This document shows positions 19,501 through 30,112 of a stretch of 64,000 nucleotides of DNA, one piece after another. The DNA is from Bryum argenteum (taxonomy: Eukaryota; Streptophyta; Bryopsida; Bryales; Bryaceae). Where the stretch lies: the NCBI GenBank assembly GCA_037043015.1, contig CM073331.1, positions 6,521,305 through 6,585,304 of the forward strand. The letters are read 5' to 3'. The notes below the pieces were generated by a model. It saw only the letters and a list, made by a program, of their open reading frames with translations, made no database searches and was not told the origin of the DNA. Numbering within the stretch: the first letter of the stretch is position 1; every line of letters starts with the position of its first letter. The translations under genes were made by a program, and so were the position numbers.

Positions 19501-21472
19501 CGGGGTCTGTACTTCCGGGGTAGGGCCTCCTCGCTGCAGAGCTCCCCCAGCCTCGGTCTCTCCTGGCGGGGCCGAGGCTTCCACTCCCTGTTCTTCGGGC
19601 AAGGAGGACGACTCGCTCTCCACGAACCCCAGGACTCGTCCCGACCTCCTCCGGTGCAGGAGGGGAGCCTCCTCTCCCTCACTGTCGTTTCCGTGCACCG
19701 GCCTGAGGGGTGGTGGCGAGACAACTACGGGAGTCGGAGGGGTCGCCATGGCGACCGGGGAGTCTTCCTCCGGTCCGGACAAAATGGGACCCGGATGGCT
19801 CGGCCCGGTGGCAGCCACACTCCGGGTTGCCATCCGGTGAGTGGGGGCCGGCCGGGGTGGAGTGCCTCCCTCCGGGAGGGGTAGCTGAGCTGCTTCTCTC
19901 AGTCTAAGGGTAGCCACTCCTCCTGTGCTGGATCCTGGTGCCCCACCCTCTCCGGGTTGAGGTGCTGCCCCTGTCCGTCGAGGTCTCTGCTCCCCTGGAC
20001 CCGGTGGTCCTGGTGGAGCTGGTGGCGGAGGCGGTGGGAGTGCTCCGGCTCCGGGGTTAGCCACCCTAGGGAGGAACTTGGCTGCGGCGGGGACTCCGTC
20101 TCCGGGAATCTCCTCTCCTGGAAACATGTCCCTCCTCTTCTCCATGAGCATTCGGAGGTGCGTGATCTCCCAGTGCGGGCATTAAATCTTGTGCGTACAA
20201 ATGGTACATGTACGGCGCCGGGGGCACCCTTTGCACTGGTGGTCTTCTTCTGCGCGGGTAACCACCTCCTCGAGGATATGTCCCCACCCTATCGCCTCCC
20301 GCCTGGGTAAGACTCCATGATCGCTTCGAGAGCCGGTTCGACATCTTGTGCGTGGCTTCTCCGGGTTCGAGATCGGAACTAGAAATCGGAGAAGGCGTCG
20401 CTCCCTCGCATTCACGTGATCCTCCACCCGGAATCCATCATGCTCGTGTGCGGGTTGTGGAACTTCCCGATCGGGGAGGGGTCGTTCCTCACCTAAATGT
20501 ATCCGGTGGGGAGTCCGGGAAGCCATAGGTCGCTCTCCGGCCAAGCCTCCCGCCGAAGTGCGGCTTGGCTCGGACGAGATTGTCCGCAAGGTCGGTGGAT
20601 CTGCCCGGACGCGGCCTCTCAATGATCTCGCATCCTCCACGTTCAGGGCACCCAATACAACCCCGCGCACCCCATCCGTGTGAGATCCTGCACCAACTAT
20701 GCTCGGGCATCCTCCGCCATCGGAATGCCAGCCTGGATGATCTTACTCCGGGTTCGCGAAGCTCGCTCTCCGGCCATGGTTCCGTACTCTCCTTCTCCGG
20801 GCTATGGCGTACAGGACGGCCGCGTGGAGCAGGGGCGTGCGTGCACGAATCGCGGGAGCAGAAGCGTCTGCGAGGAGCACGAAAACCGAGGAGGAGCAAA
20901 AGGAGGGCAACGGCCAAAATTGGGCCGCTAAAGACAACGGAGTGGGGAGGTGGATGGCGGTGCAGCATTAATCACGGGCTTTTGTCAGCCCGGGACTGTC
21001 GGCGCCGCCGCCAGGGTTTTCCCCGCCCAACCCGTTCGTGGCTACCGACCCGGCCGCTGCCTTCCCCGGTCTTCGACAACCGACCGGGCCTCAACCGGTC
21101 GAGCCATACCCGGCTGACCATACCCGGTTGAGGTATACCCGGTTGGGGCAGCCCTTTCCCGGGTAGGAGTCAACCCGCGAAGAGCCGCTACGCGTTATCC
21201 GGGTCCGCAGCGGGCCGACTGGATACGAGTAGGCAGGACCCTAGCTCGAGAACAGGAGATACAAAGCAAAAGAAAATTCAAAAAGGTAGTACTACCCTAC
21301 CCCGTCCACTAAGCCTAAGGATGCTCCTGGGTGGGCAGGTTCCTGGCCGAGCTAACCTTACCCGGTCATTACCCGGGTAGGCCAGGATATGGGCGTTTAT
21401 TTCTCCTAATTAGCTATTACTAACCGCTATCCGGACTCACTTGGGCAAAAAACGAAAAAATGAGGTTTGACA
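16595..21472 (-). repeat. 5' LTR of element A (about 4.88 kb) with internal ORF
   Basis: On the minus strand it runs from TGTCAAACC (21472) to ACGACA (16595), followed by a 10-bp spacer and the primer site. The first 1.9 kb equals the 3' LTR at 10503-8612. It contains, in sense orientation, a leader of about 695 bp, a coding region (20777-17767), and about 1.17 kb of trailing non-coding sequence. That trailer has a G/C homopolymer of about 13 bases near 16816-16828 and a TG-rich run near 17470. The LTR length rests on the primer site. The other LTR is truncated in this window and cannot confirm it. Confidence 0.8.
17767..20777 (-). pseudogene. LTR-encoded protein of unknown family, 5' LTR copy of element A
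   Basis: The ATG at 20777 (MAGERAS) begins a protein of about 1000 residues. From about 20151 to the stop at 17767 the frame is fully open (794 codons). This part has a proline-rich linker, an acidic-basic region, a predicted coiled coil with EIKQLEEELTKQQGYARQHL, an amphipathic block AAYMKKAAERMEGALQEM, and a long acidic Pro/Glu-rich tail. The N-terminal conserved domain is the one shared with the solo-LTR protein. It is broken here by about twenty 1-2-base indels at 20163-20680 that are absent from the 3' LTR copy. Two in-frame TAGs are shared with that copy. The layout (conserved head, Pro-rich linker, coiled coil, charged tail) suggests a structural or nucleic-acid-associated protein, but this is inference. 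Confidence 0.6.
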
Positions 21473-21800
21473 CAACGCGACCTTCCACTTTCGCGAGTCT
21501 AGTGGTTAGTGCGTTTATAGCGTTCGTGAGAACGTCAAACTTGGATTCAAAAGACTCGGTCATACTAACATCTTGGCCCCCGGCCATTTCTATACAAATG
21601 AGAGGATTTGAGCAGATAACTCTGAAGCCAAACGCCGATTTAGAGGTGGTCAAAAATGGATTATGTGGCCGTGACAATTTCTTAGGCATCATCATTTCGG
21701 ACATCCAAAATAATGCACTCAAAAAAATTAACGAGATTGTCAAAAATGGCATCAATGGGACCATCTCAAGAATTTCTAGGAGCAACTAATTCTAGTGGTA
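21473..21800 (-). pseudogene. Fragment of an older element interrupted by element A
   Basis: On the minus strand an open frame encodes MAGGQDVSMTESFESK followed by a heptad-like stretch, NAINALTTRLAKVEGRV, then runs into the LTR of element A. It looks like the N-terminal coiled coil of another retroelement protein that element A landed in. It is too short to assign. Confidence 0.35.
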
Positions 21801-21906
21801 GATCTAGCTTCGGACCGGTTTTGTCCTCGCCAATATCTAATAAAAATTGTTGAAAGTCCGGTTGACTTTGTAAACGCATGTTAGTGGGTCAAATAAAAAT
21901 GTTGCA

Positions 21907-23292
21907 TTAATGGAAATAGGTATGAATGTTGCAAGTAAGCCTCAGTAGTTTGCTTGCAAGTCCATGCACAACTTTAGGCAAAGTTTGGCAAAAATCACCA
22001 CCATATAAAACTTCAACACCTCCATTTGGACTATCTATATTGCGTATATTTCTCAAAGATCTATCTATAGCTTCAAACATAAAACAATGCTCAACACAAG
22101 CTTCATCAAGTACAATCAATTGACTTCATGTAAGATTTGACCTAAGGTAGACAGACCTATAACCGACAACTTAAGGATTTTAGCACATGATATTAAAGTA
22201 TATATATTTTTTAGAATTTTTCATGTGTGCAAACATAAGGTTCTTGTTGAATGCAAAAAGTTTCGTGATTTTATTTGCATTATTCAAATAGTTATAATTG
22301 TTTGAAGTGAAAAGTTGCTTGCGACCTAAAACCGATCTCATGCTCAAATATACAAATGAGGTACATCTGTCCTTTCAAAATCTAGGAATTGGGCTAGATC
22401 GGTTATTGGTCGCCTGTCGGTTTTGGGTCTATCTACCTTAATGTAGATTGAGCACTAATATTAAAAATTGATGCCTCATGCAACTGTAATGGAATAGCAA
22501 TAGATGAATGTTCTGTTTGTCTTTCATTCAAAAGGCATGGGACAACTCCTCTTATTGCCATTGCAATACACTTGATACTATGACCACAAAGATAACCTAG
22601 CATAGTGTTATACAAAAAAGATTTACCCGTACCACTAGGACCATCCAATAAAAAAAGGCTATTTGGAGAATTGAAACTTATTACGGTAGTAGTTACCACA
22701 TTGAAAACAATGTGTTGTTTTGCATTAAGCCTACTTACATCCTCGTCTAAAAAAGTAATGTTTTGATTATCAAAATCAATATTTTCATTGGCATTACTTC
22801 TAACATCAACAATGTTAATTTGCATAACCAAACTCATTCAATTCTTTGATATTTAAAAAAATCTGTAAGATGTTTATTTGATGATGACAAATATTCTTCA
22901 ATGGAGAAAATTGCTTTACAGTAGTAATTTTGATCATTGTGCCAATGATCAGGTAAAGCATTAAGATGTATCTTAAGTAAATTAAGAAGGTCTAGTGGTT
23001 GTCCAAACACAAGAAGTGTTACAAACAACCGCTGAACATGTGAAGGCAATGCAATAATAGTTGCTTCTTGTAAGCAATTTTCCCACTCAATATCATTCTG
23101 TAAAAGTCTTCTTGCAATACATGCAACTTTATATGTTGGATGCACTATATCATGAAAACGAAGTAGGTCCTCAAATGAAGTTGGTCCCTCAACATGAATC
23201 AATAACAAATGCAAGTAAAATACTTCGGTATCTACAGGAACCATATTTATCCTATCAAATACTTTTATCTTGCATACTCTTCTTTTCCACAT
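21907..23292 (-). pseudogene. Helitron-type PIF1 helicase remnant
   Basis: Three minus-strand open segments follow the order of a Helitron helicase. First (23292-22834) is an upstream domain with FYLHLLLIHVEGPTSFEDL and an IEWENCLQEA block. Second (22837-22433) is a Walker A box, LLDGPSGTGKSFLYN, with QHIVFNVV upstream. Third (22119-21907) is Walker B LIVLDEA, the EHCFMFEAIDRSLR block and GGDFCQTLP. The family is clear from these motifs. The Rep/HUH endonuclease is not seen. A 298-bp insertion separates Walker A from Walker B, and stops and frame changes make it non-functional. Confidence 0.8.
22143..22440. mobile_element. 298-bp non-autonomous TIR element inside the Helitron helicase
   Basis: The ends are inverted repeats of about 25 bp: TAAGGTAGACAGACC.ATAACCGACA at the left and the complement of TGTCGGTTTTGGGTCTATCTACCTTA at the right. 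Flanks ATGTAAGATTTGACC and ATGTAGATTGAGC look like an imperfect duplication of about 14 bp that has since diverged. It interrupts the helicase frame between the motifs ISAQS and SQLIVLDEA. There is no coding capacity. The superfamily is unassigned; a long target duplication would favour a Mutator-like origin. Confidence 0.6.
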
Positions 23293-23299
23293 GTTATTC

Positions 23300-24010
23300 T
23301 TAACAATCCCACTTGTAATAGAGTAGAAGATCTATGTAATAAAGAAGTCTATGATTACCTTGATTTCCCGAAGCAATTATGGCACTAATGCGGGGAATTG
23401 AGCTCAAAAAACTTAGTGAGTTTAGTCTCAGCATTTTGATTAATCACCGATTGCAAAGATGTTTCCTCCTCAAAAGTACCATATTATTGACCAAAAAGGT
23501 CAACGAGTAAACAATAAATACCATGGCTCATATTATTAATTTCAAAACCAAAAAGCCTCCAACATGCTTCTGGGATAGCCACGTAACGTGGTGTAGGACT
23601 CTAGGATACATTATTAAGCATCTTGCATCATTGAACAACTCTACTTTAGAAATTGGCATCAATGCTTTAGGGCATTGAAGCCACAATGAAACCCACTTGA
23701 AGCAAGGTTCATCTCAAGCTTTTAGTAAATAGAGATCATGGTCAATAGAAATGAGAGGCATATGCCAAAGAGAACCTAGTTTGATACTTGTGAGCATATA
23801 AATATGTTTAATAGGTATTTTTTGCAAGGATATATTGCATTTGCACCTTGGCTACCAAGATACACTAGCATTCTTGAATGAAATGGTGTCCAATATAATC
23901 ATAGGAATGGTGTAGCTAGCTAGAATTTATGCATAATAATGTTCACAATTCTATGTTGAATTTAACACACTGCAATGAGTCTCTAGCTTATGTATAATGC
24001 TTTTTTAGCT
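23300..24010. other. AT-rich region, no gene seen
   Basis: No open frame with recognisable motifs. It is probably degraded upstream Helitron sequence, since it lies where the Rep region would be on the minus strand. I could not identify a Rep motif. Confidence 0.3.
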
Positions 24011-24109
24011 GAATGTACATGGTTGTATATACGCAAAAATGTTCACTACACTCACAACCCCGAAAACCCACAAAGCTCTCGTTGCAGGGACTACGTGTAT
24101 TGAAATCCT

Positions 24110-24700
24110 CAAAAGGTAACAACTTCCAGTTTCGGGGGCCTGCAGGCCGTCAGACCCGTAGACTGTCTACTTTGTGGCGGGCCAGGGCAGACAACCGCGG
24201 CCACAGGGCAACGCGGCGGGACTACCTAGTCCGAGCTCGGCGCCGTAGGCAAGCCGCAGGCGGCCGTGTGGGGAGTCGGAGCGCAAGCAGCTCGCTCCTT
24301 CCGCAGCTTCTCCCACCGCAGAAATGGGGGTAACGTGGGGTAATTACCTCGAGGCTTTACCCCTACTTCTGTGTGGGACTTGGTGCTGAGGAGGTGCCAA
24401 ACGACACCCATTCGCAGCTCATTTTGTTTCGGGTTGCCTTTCATGTTTGTCCACGGAACATCACTGCCCTCTGAGCGGCACATTAATGCGTATTGTAAAG
24501 CGTTTGGGTTGCCTTCTCGTGGGTTGCAGCGACACGCTTGCAATTATCACATTGTATTCCGAGGGAGTCCGATATTTTATCAGAGCAGGGGAGCTGGTGG
24601 TAGTGGTGCTGTCTGCGGAAGAGGCTTGCAAATGCTGCGAGGAGGAGCTTCGGGCCGTGCAACGCTCTAGTTTCAGCGTGTAACTGGCGCTTGCCGCGGA
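24110..24700. other. GC-rich island of unknown origin
   Basis: Base composition rises sharply at about 24115 and falls again at about 24690, between AT-rich flanks. The plus strand holds a 79-codon open frame (24447-24683) ending in a Cys/Glu-rich tail, AEEACKCCEEELRAVQ. I do not recognise it, and no start, splice or family signal supports it as a gene. It may be an inserted or captured segment. Confidence 0.3.
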
Positions 24701-24799
24701 GTGGTCAAGGTACTTGCAGATTCGAGATGCTCTTTCTTATTTCTCTTTTTACGGAAAAATATCTCCGGAATGCACATTCTGTAGACAATAGAGCATTGA

Positions 24800-25032
24800 A
24801 ACCACATCAAAGTGTTTTATACTATCATTGCAAAAAATTGCTTCTTTTTTGTAAGATTGTTCAAAGAACTAAGAACTCTACATGTTCCATCCACAATTGA
24901 CCACTGTCACTTCGTGCTTCAATTACAATGTTCATTTTCACTTGCAAAATTGATATGAGTGCCATAAGTTGTTCTTTAGATACTTGAGCATATGCTTATT
25001 GAATCATTGATATGTTCCTTGTTTGTTTCTTG
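24800..25032. repeat. Partial copy of the 945-bp long-inverted-repeat element
   Basis: This stretch is nearly the complement of 57408-57640 and parallels 56938-57120. Shared blocks include TTGCAAAAAATTGCTTCTTT, CTACATGTTCCATCCACAAT and TGAGCATATGCTTATTGAA. It is a truncated arm that ends 26 bp before the Ty3 element at 25058. Confidence 0.75.
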
Positions 25033-25057
25033 CTCGCGTGAGCATTGCTACCCTCTC

Positions 25058-25908
25058 TGTTAGCCGGGGTCACGGTATGGAGGTGTCCGAGGTACGGGGA
25101 AGGGGAAGGAGGAAGGGTCAGGAGTATGAGAAGACCGAGGGGTGGTCTTCTACCAGGGGTACCCCAGGGGACAGGGTATGCTTGGGAACCGGCGTTGGGG
25201 ATACCCGTGGGTATCATGAGCGAGTTATCTCCGGGTCTAGGCCGGACTACTGTAGCCGTTGACTACACTCGTAATCACTTCAGTGATTGGAGCCGATCGG
25301 GGCAACCTACAGGCCGAGGGAGTGTCTTGGACCGACTGCAGCCCAGGGTTACACTCGCGGCGGGGCGTCTCTGATCGGTGTGCTCACTCCTCGTCCTGGT
25401 CTATGGCTCAGTGTCTCCGTGGCGCAACAAGGAGCTGAGGAAATGGTTACACACAACCACGGCGTGTTCGTCCTTCTGAGACACACTTGATCCGAGGATT
25501 GCCACGGGCCTCGGCGTACACTGGTGTTAGAGCAGAAGAATAGAAGGGAAGAGGGAGAGTTTGGTGACTAGACAGAGTAGCGTAGAATCGAGCCCGTATT
25601 GCATTGCATTAGTGAAACTGCCGAATGGCTACAAGAGGTGTTTGCGAAAAGGGAGCACTCACGGCTATCACTACTCGTGCGATACTGCGACTAGTGTTTG
25701 TGTAATTCTATCACTATTTATAATAAAACCTAATCTTCTTCTATTTGTTGTTGCCTTAATCGCTTTCGCGTCCGCGGTCTCGATCCTCGTGGCCCCTGTC
25801 TATCTGTGACATCGCACCCTCGGCCCCGAGCCCCGTGGTCTTTGTGAACTCCATGGTCTCCCGTGGCTTGGTCTTGGTAATGATACCCGCATGCTATGGC
25901 GGGTAACA
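25058..25908 (-). repeat. 3' LTR of element B (851 bp)
   Basis: It runs from TGTTAGC at 25058 to GGGTAACA at 25908 on the plus strand. It matches 34207-35056 with scattered substitutions and small indels, most of them in the first 350 bp. AATAAAACC near 25722 is a possible polyadenylation context on the plus strand only, so its relevance is uncertain. Confidence 0.9.
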
Positions 25909-25924
25909 TTTTGCCCTCCGCAGA
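25909..25924 (-). promoter_or_regulatory. Polypurine tract of element B
   Basis: Minus-strand sequence GCGGAGGGCAAAA directly abuts the 3' LTR start TGTTACC. This is the expected position and composition. Confidence 0.6.
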
Positions 25925-25949
25925 GTGCAATTCGTCCCGAATTGCTGTG

Positions 25950-28323
25950 TCAACGGCGTGTGGGGGCGGGCCTCCTGTTCGGCCTGGCATGTTCCCGGGG
26001 AAGCTGTCGGCCGCTGCGAGGGGGTTCTTCATCGTTGTGGATCCTTCGAAGTGCCTCGCCACGGCTCGGTGTACCTGGGACGTGGTTGCCACGGAAATTG
26101 AGTGCATGGGTGTATACGTCAAACACCGTGCCTCCCAGTGTCCTGTTGCAGGCTGGGCATTGTCGGCCTTGGGCCTCGGGATCTGTATAATGCGCGGCGA
26201 GATCGGGATGCTTGTGGAAATATTTCAACACAAAGTGCATTGACTCCGTAGCCTCATCTCCGTCCTCGTCCGCGTTCTCGATGTTCCAACCCTCCTGTTC
26301 CTACATTTGGAGGAGGATTTGCTCGTGTCGTGCTAATGACAGGGGGAGATGGCCGCGTTCGCAATGGGGAAAACGTGGGTAGGGGTTCGAGGGCGTCATG
26401 GGTGATTACGCCCGTCGTGGCCGTGGGTACGTACCATCGGCGTTCTGTCTTACAGGAGACTCATATTGTACCGGTGGTGACAGGACTGGGAGGTGATACT
26501 GGGGTGAACTCGCCGTGGTGTGTTGCCGTGGAGATTGATGCGGTGTTTGCTCCTGATCGGTGAATCCCTCCGGTATGTCTACTCTCTCCTCCCCTATCTG
26601 TGTCGAGAACTGGTACAAATCCTCCCCGGAGTTCGTGTCTCCCCCCCTGTCCTCGGTTTGTGCGTGTGTGTGCCCCTCGTATGCCTCGTCGTCGTCGTCC
26701 ATAGGGGCGTGGCTCCGAGGCTGTGTGAGCTCCGGCTCCACCATGGTTTGGGGCTGTGCTTCCTCCTCGTCCTCGCCCAGGAAGGCTTCTCCTTGGCTGC
26801 CCCAGTTATGATCGGAGCCCTCGAGCTCCAGTGCCACCAGTGCATCTCCTGTGCATTGGTCGAGGAATACCGCGGGGGGTTCCATGGATGTGGGTGGTGC
26901 GGACCACAGCATTTGATATGCTGTGGCTGCAATTACTCGGGCCGCGTTGGTTGTCCATGCCAATTTATTGGCCTCGAAATTCTCCCTGGCATTGTCAATC
27001 TCCTGGCGTTGCCGTTGTAGTGCTGTAATGTCCACGGTGCTGGTTGACGGGGCCGAGGATTTACCGGTGAGTTCCTCGGTCAAGGCCTTGCATTTGGCCA
27101 CGAGCTCGACTGTCTGTTGGTCCAGTCGAGCAATCCTCTCGTGGTCCCGGGTGCTCTGCTCTTGAAGGTTTTGGACCTCTCCGTGGTCGCTGTAGTTCCA
27201 AATCCCGTGCGTCGAAGCGGGGTTCGAAGGAGGTCACTGCGCCCTGGATGTGCTCGGTGTTGAGTGAACCTCCCTCTTGTATTCCTCCATCGCTTGCGAG
27301 CAGCGTGTGTGTTGCGTGTGCGAGCCGTGCCGTATGACGCTTGTGCCGGCTTCCCGATCCTTATGTTTGGCCGTGTATTTTTATTCTTCTTCTGCTCCCG
27401 CAGATGTGGAGGAATTTCAGCATTCTCCTCCATACACTTCTCCATGGTATGCTTCGTGCGTTGAATTCCGTGGCGTGTGGGCCTAAGCGTGTGGCCGTGG
27501 AGGTACTAGCGATTTCCATGGGGTCGCTTCTATTGTCTTGTCCTCCTCGGTGCGTGGGCGCTTTCCCGGGGTGTTGGCGTGGTGTCAGGCCTCTCCGCGG
27601 CTGCCAATTCGCGTTGTATGTCCAGGAATGTCCCCATGGCCCGGGGTGGTGGTTCACTCGATGATAATCGAGGAAATGGCCAATAAATTGCGTCAAAAAA
27701 GGGGCAATGGGGGCTCGTATTCATCGCCAGGCGTGCCCTTGGATTTGGTTGACCGCGTTTCGTCCACGAGTTTTGCCCGATTAATCTTTCTCGCCACGGC
27801 CCGCCATGACGCACAGGGCAACTCGATCCGGTGTCTTGCATTGCGATCGTTCGGAAAAACACTTGGCCGAGTATGCCGCGGATCCGCCCAAACCATGGAT
27901 CGGGCATATTCGGGTTGCTCCTCGTGATGTCGCATACATCGAACTTGTTATCTCCTTTCACGGGGTAGCCGTCGAGATAAATCGAGGTGTCGGGTTGGGG
28001 AAGTGTCTTTGATGCGAGGCGACCAACTCGTAACTCGGTGCCATCCCATCCGAAAAACTGGTGTAGGTATCTCGGGAGTACCGCACGAGGACTCCTCTAC
28101 GACCCGGCCACGTCTGTATTGCGAGGGTCCTCCCTCTGTCTTTCCCTCATTGATGCGATGAAGGCTCTGCATCGGCCGAGGTCGATATTAGCGCGGAGGT
28201 GGTCTGCATACCGGAGCAACCCTGCCGTCGCGAGCCACTCCGCGTCCGGGTACTTCTTCCATTCTGCAATCTGCCTCGGGACATACAAGGGCTTGCGCTC
28301 CCGGGGGGCACCTCGCGCCATGG
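25950..28323 (-). pseudogene. Additional ORF of element B between integrase and 3' LTR (unknown family)
   Basis: A new coding region begins at about 28323 with [20 protein letters not shown] and continues through several frames to about 25950. It includes [20 protein letters not shown], then a segment with DPWFGRIRGILGQVF and PFFDAIYWPF (27961-27530). A charged, probably coiled-coil region comes next (27445-27080). An acidic Gln/Pro-rich tail with ALTEELTGKSS, QRQEIDNARENFEANK and EDEEEAQPQ is last (27101-26406). At least four frameshifts break it. It reads in sense with pol. Extra ORFs downstream of integrase are known in the Tat lineage of plant Ty3 elements, but I see no specific homology to them or to the element A LTR protein. 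Confidence 0.5.
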
Positions 28324-30055
28324 CTGTCGAGTCCTGCACCGAGGGATTCACACGGGGAGAGAGAGAGCTGCAAATCGGCGAAGTATGACTAGGAAGCGAG
28401 AGGCAGCAAGCGCAAAGCTGTAACACTGACTGCGAGACACTGAGAACACTCCCTGGGCAATTCCCTGGCTTTTGAGCTTTCACTCGTCGCTGAGAGGAGA
28501 AAGTGGGAGTGATGATGGATCTGCCCGTGGCGGCGGTGTCTTTTAAAGGGTGAGGTGATGATGCCTCGGGAGTAAATGATGCCTCGGTCGGATCCAGGGG
28601 GGTAATTATGGCATTGATTGGCCATTCCTCGGGGGTCGGGTGGTGACTGTGACTCCCTGGGTTTTTGTCATGGATGACATGGATGTGGTTGATGTATGCA
28701 CATGGGATGTGCATGGGTATGGCCGAGGCGGGGAAGTATCCCTGTGCTGCTAAGTCCCAGGGGCTGACAACGTAGTCTTCTGACGGAGTCCGTTCGTGTA
28801 GTCGGTGCTGTTCCCCGGTGCCTCGTGTGTCTCCCTCGGATTTTGGTCTCCCTGGCTCCTGCATTTTTCCACGGTGCGCTGCCTGGCTTTGCCTGATGCC
28901 TTGGTAATTTTGGGTCTTGTGTGGAGTACTCCCGGCTGTCGTGGTTTGTGTGTTGTTGCTCGTTGTGTCCATATCCTGTGCCTCGTCTGCCAATGTCTTA
29001 TGAATGTCTTGCAGACTTAGGGCCGTCGTTAGCCGTGGCACCGTGGCGTGGTACTGTTTGAGCTTGGCGGAATTGACAATTGTAGCATGGGGGTCGAAAT
29101 GGGTGTTGTTGACGAGGAGCACTGTGTTATTGGGCAGCGCTAATTGTACGGTGTAGGGGCCGTGCCATATCGATTCGAATTTGGATCGTTTGAGTTTGGA
29201 ATCTCGGGGGCACCAGAGTACTTGGTCCCCTTTTTGGAACACTCGTGGGGGCTGCGTACCTTGGAAGTGGCGTGCGGCCAGGGTTTGTTTGTGTAGTATG
29301 TGTGTAGATGCCGAGGCCCGAATTTCCTCCAGATGATGGAGGTCCCTGATGCGAGCTGCGAGTACCCTGTGCGGTGTATAATCCCGTGGCTGAAGGGTGT
29401 GAAATGTCGGCACGATGTACTCCGTGGGTAGCAGAGGTTGCGTACCAAAAACCATTTCGAACGGGCTTGCATTTGTGGCGTTTTTTCTGACTACGCGGTA
29501 TGCCCAAAGTGCGGTGGTAGCGATCATCCCAATCGCACGATTTGCATGCACAAATCGTTTTAGCATATTGATCAAGGTTTTGTTTGTTGATTCCGCTTGC
29601 CCGTTTCCTCGTGGATAGTACACGGTGCTGGTCCGATGTTTGATGACATGGTTGTCCAGGAGATCTTGGATCACAGTGTTCACGAAGTGAGTCCCCTGGT
29701 CGGAGATTATCTCCAGTGGGCATCCAAACCGAGTGATAATGTTTTCGTAGATGAACGTGGCCGTGACGACCGCGGTGTTAGTTCGTAGTGGCTTGGCCTC
29801 GACCCACTTTGTGGTATAATCCGTGGCGACGAGTATGTATTTGTAGCCTTGGCGTGTCGTGGGTTTTATTGGGCCCACGAAATCTAAACCCCATCGCTGA
29901 AATGGTCCCAGTGGAGGTATCGATTTTAACGACGACTTGCCTTGGTGCTGGAAATTCGTCGTGGAGATTTGACAGGCATGGCAATTTTTGACGTAGGTGA
30001 TTACGTCTTTGTGCATTGTCGGCCACCAATACTTGGCAGAGAGTATCTTCTTCAC
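28324..30055 (-). CDS. Integrase of element B
   Basis: From the zinc finger (YVKNCHACQ, upstream histidines lost or displaced) it runs through the core, with Asp in WGLDFVGP, Asp in ISDQGTHF and Glu in [12 protein letters not shown], to a C-terminal region with [17 protein letters not shown] and [14 protein letters not shown]. The DDE residues are intact over about 350 residues. The frame runs on through low-complexity linker sequence and into the start of the additional ORF, so the true C-terminus is uncertain. It follows RNase H after a frameshifted gap, as expected for Ty3. Confidence 0.8.
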
Positions 30056-30112
30056 CGTGGTGTCGGGGCCTTGGTGCCCTCCCGCGGGTCCGTCGTGGAG
30101 GTGTTCTATTAT

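Larger units (their letters stand above)
8612..21472 (-). mobile_element. Ty3/Gypsy LTR retrotransposon with 4.9-kb LTRs (element A)
   Basis: On the minus strand the order is 5' LTR (21472-16595), tRNA-Asp-type primer site, gag, protease, reverse transcriptase, RNase H, integrase, polypurine tract, 3' LTR (10503-8612). Integrase after RNase H defines the Ty3 superfamily. The 3' LTR is cut at 8611 by the CACTA element, so its remainder lies outside the window. The base run 21473-21477 (CAACG) should recur at the far end as the target duplication. No chromodomain is seen after integrase. LTRs this long that carry a coding region are unusual. Confidence 0.9.
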
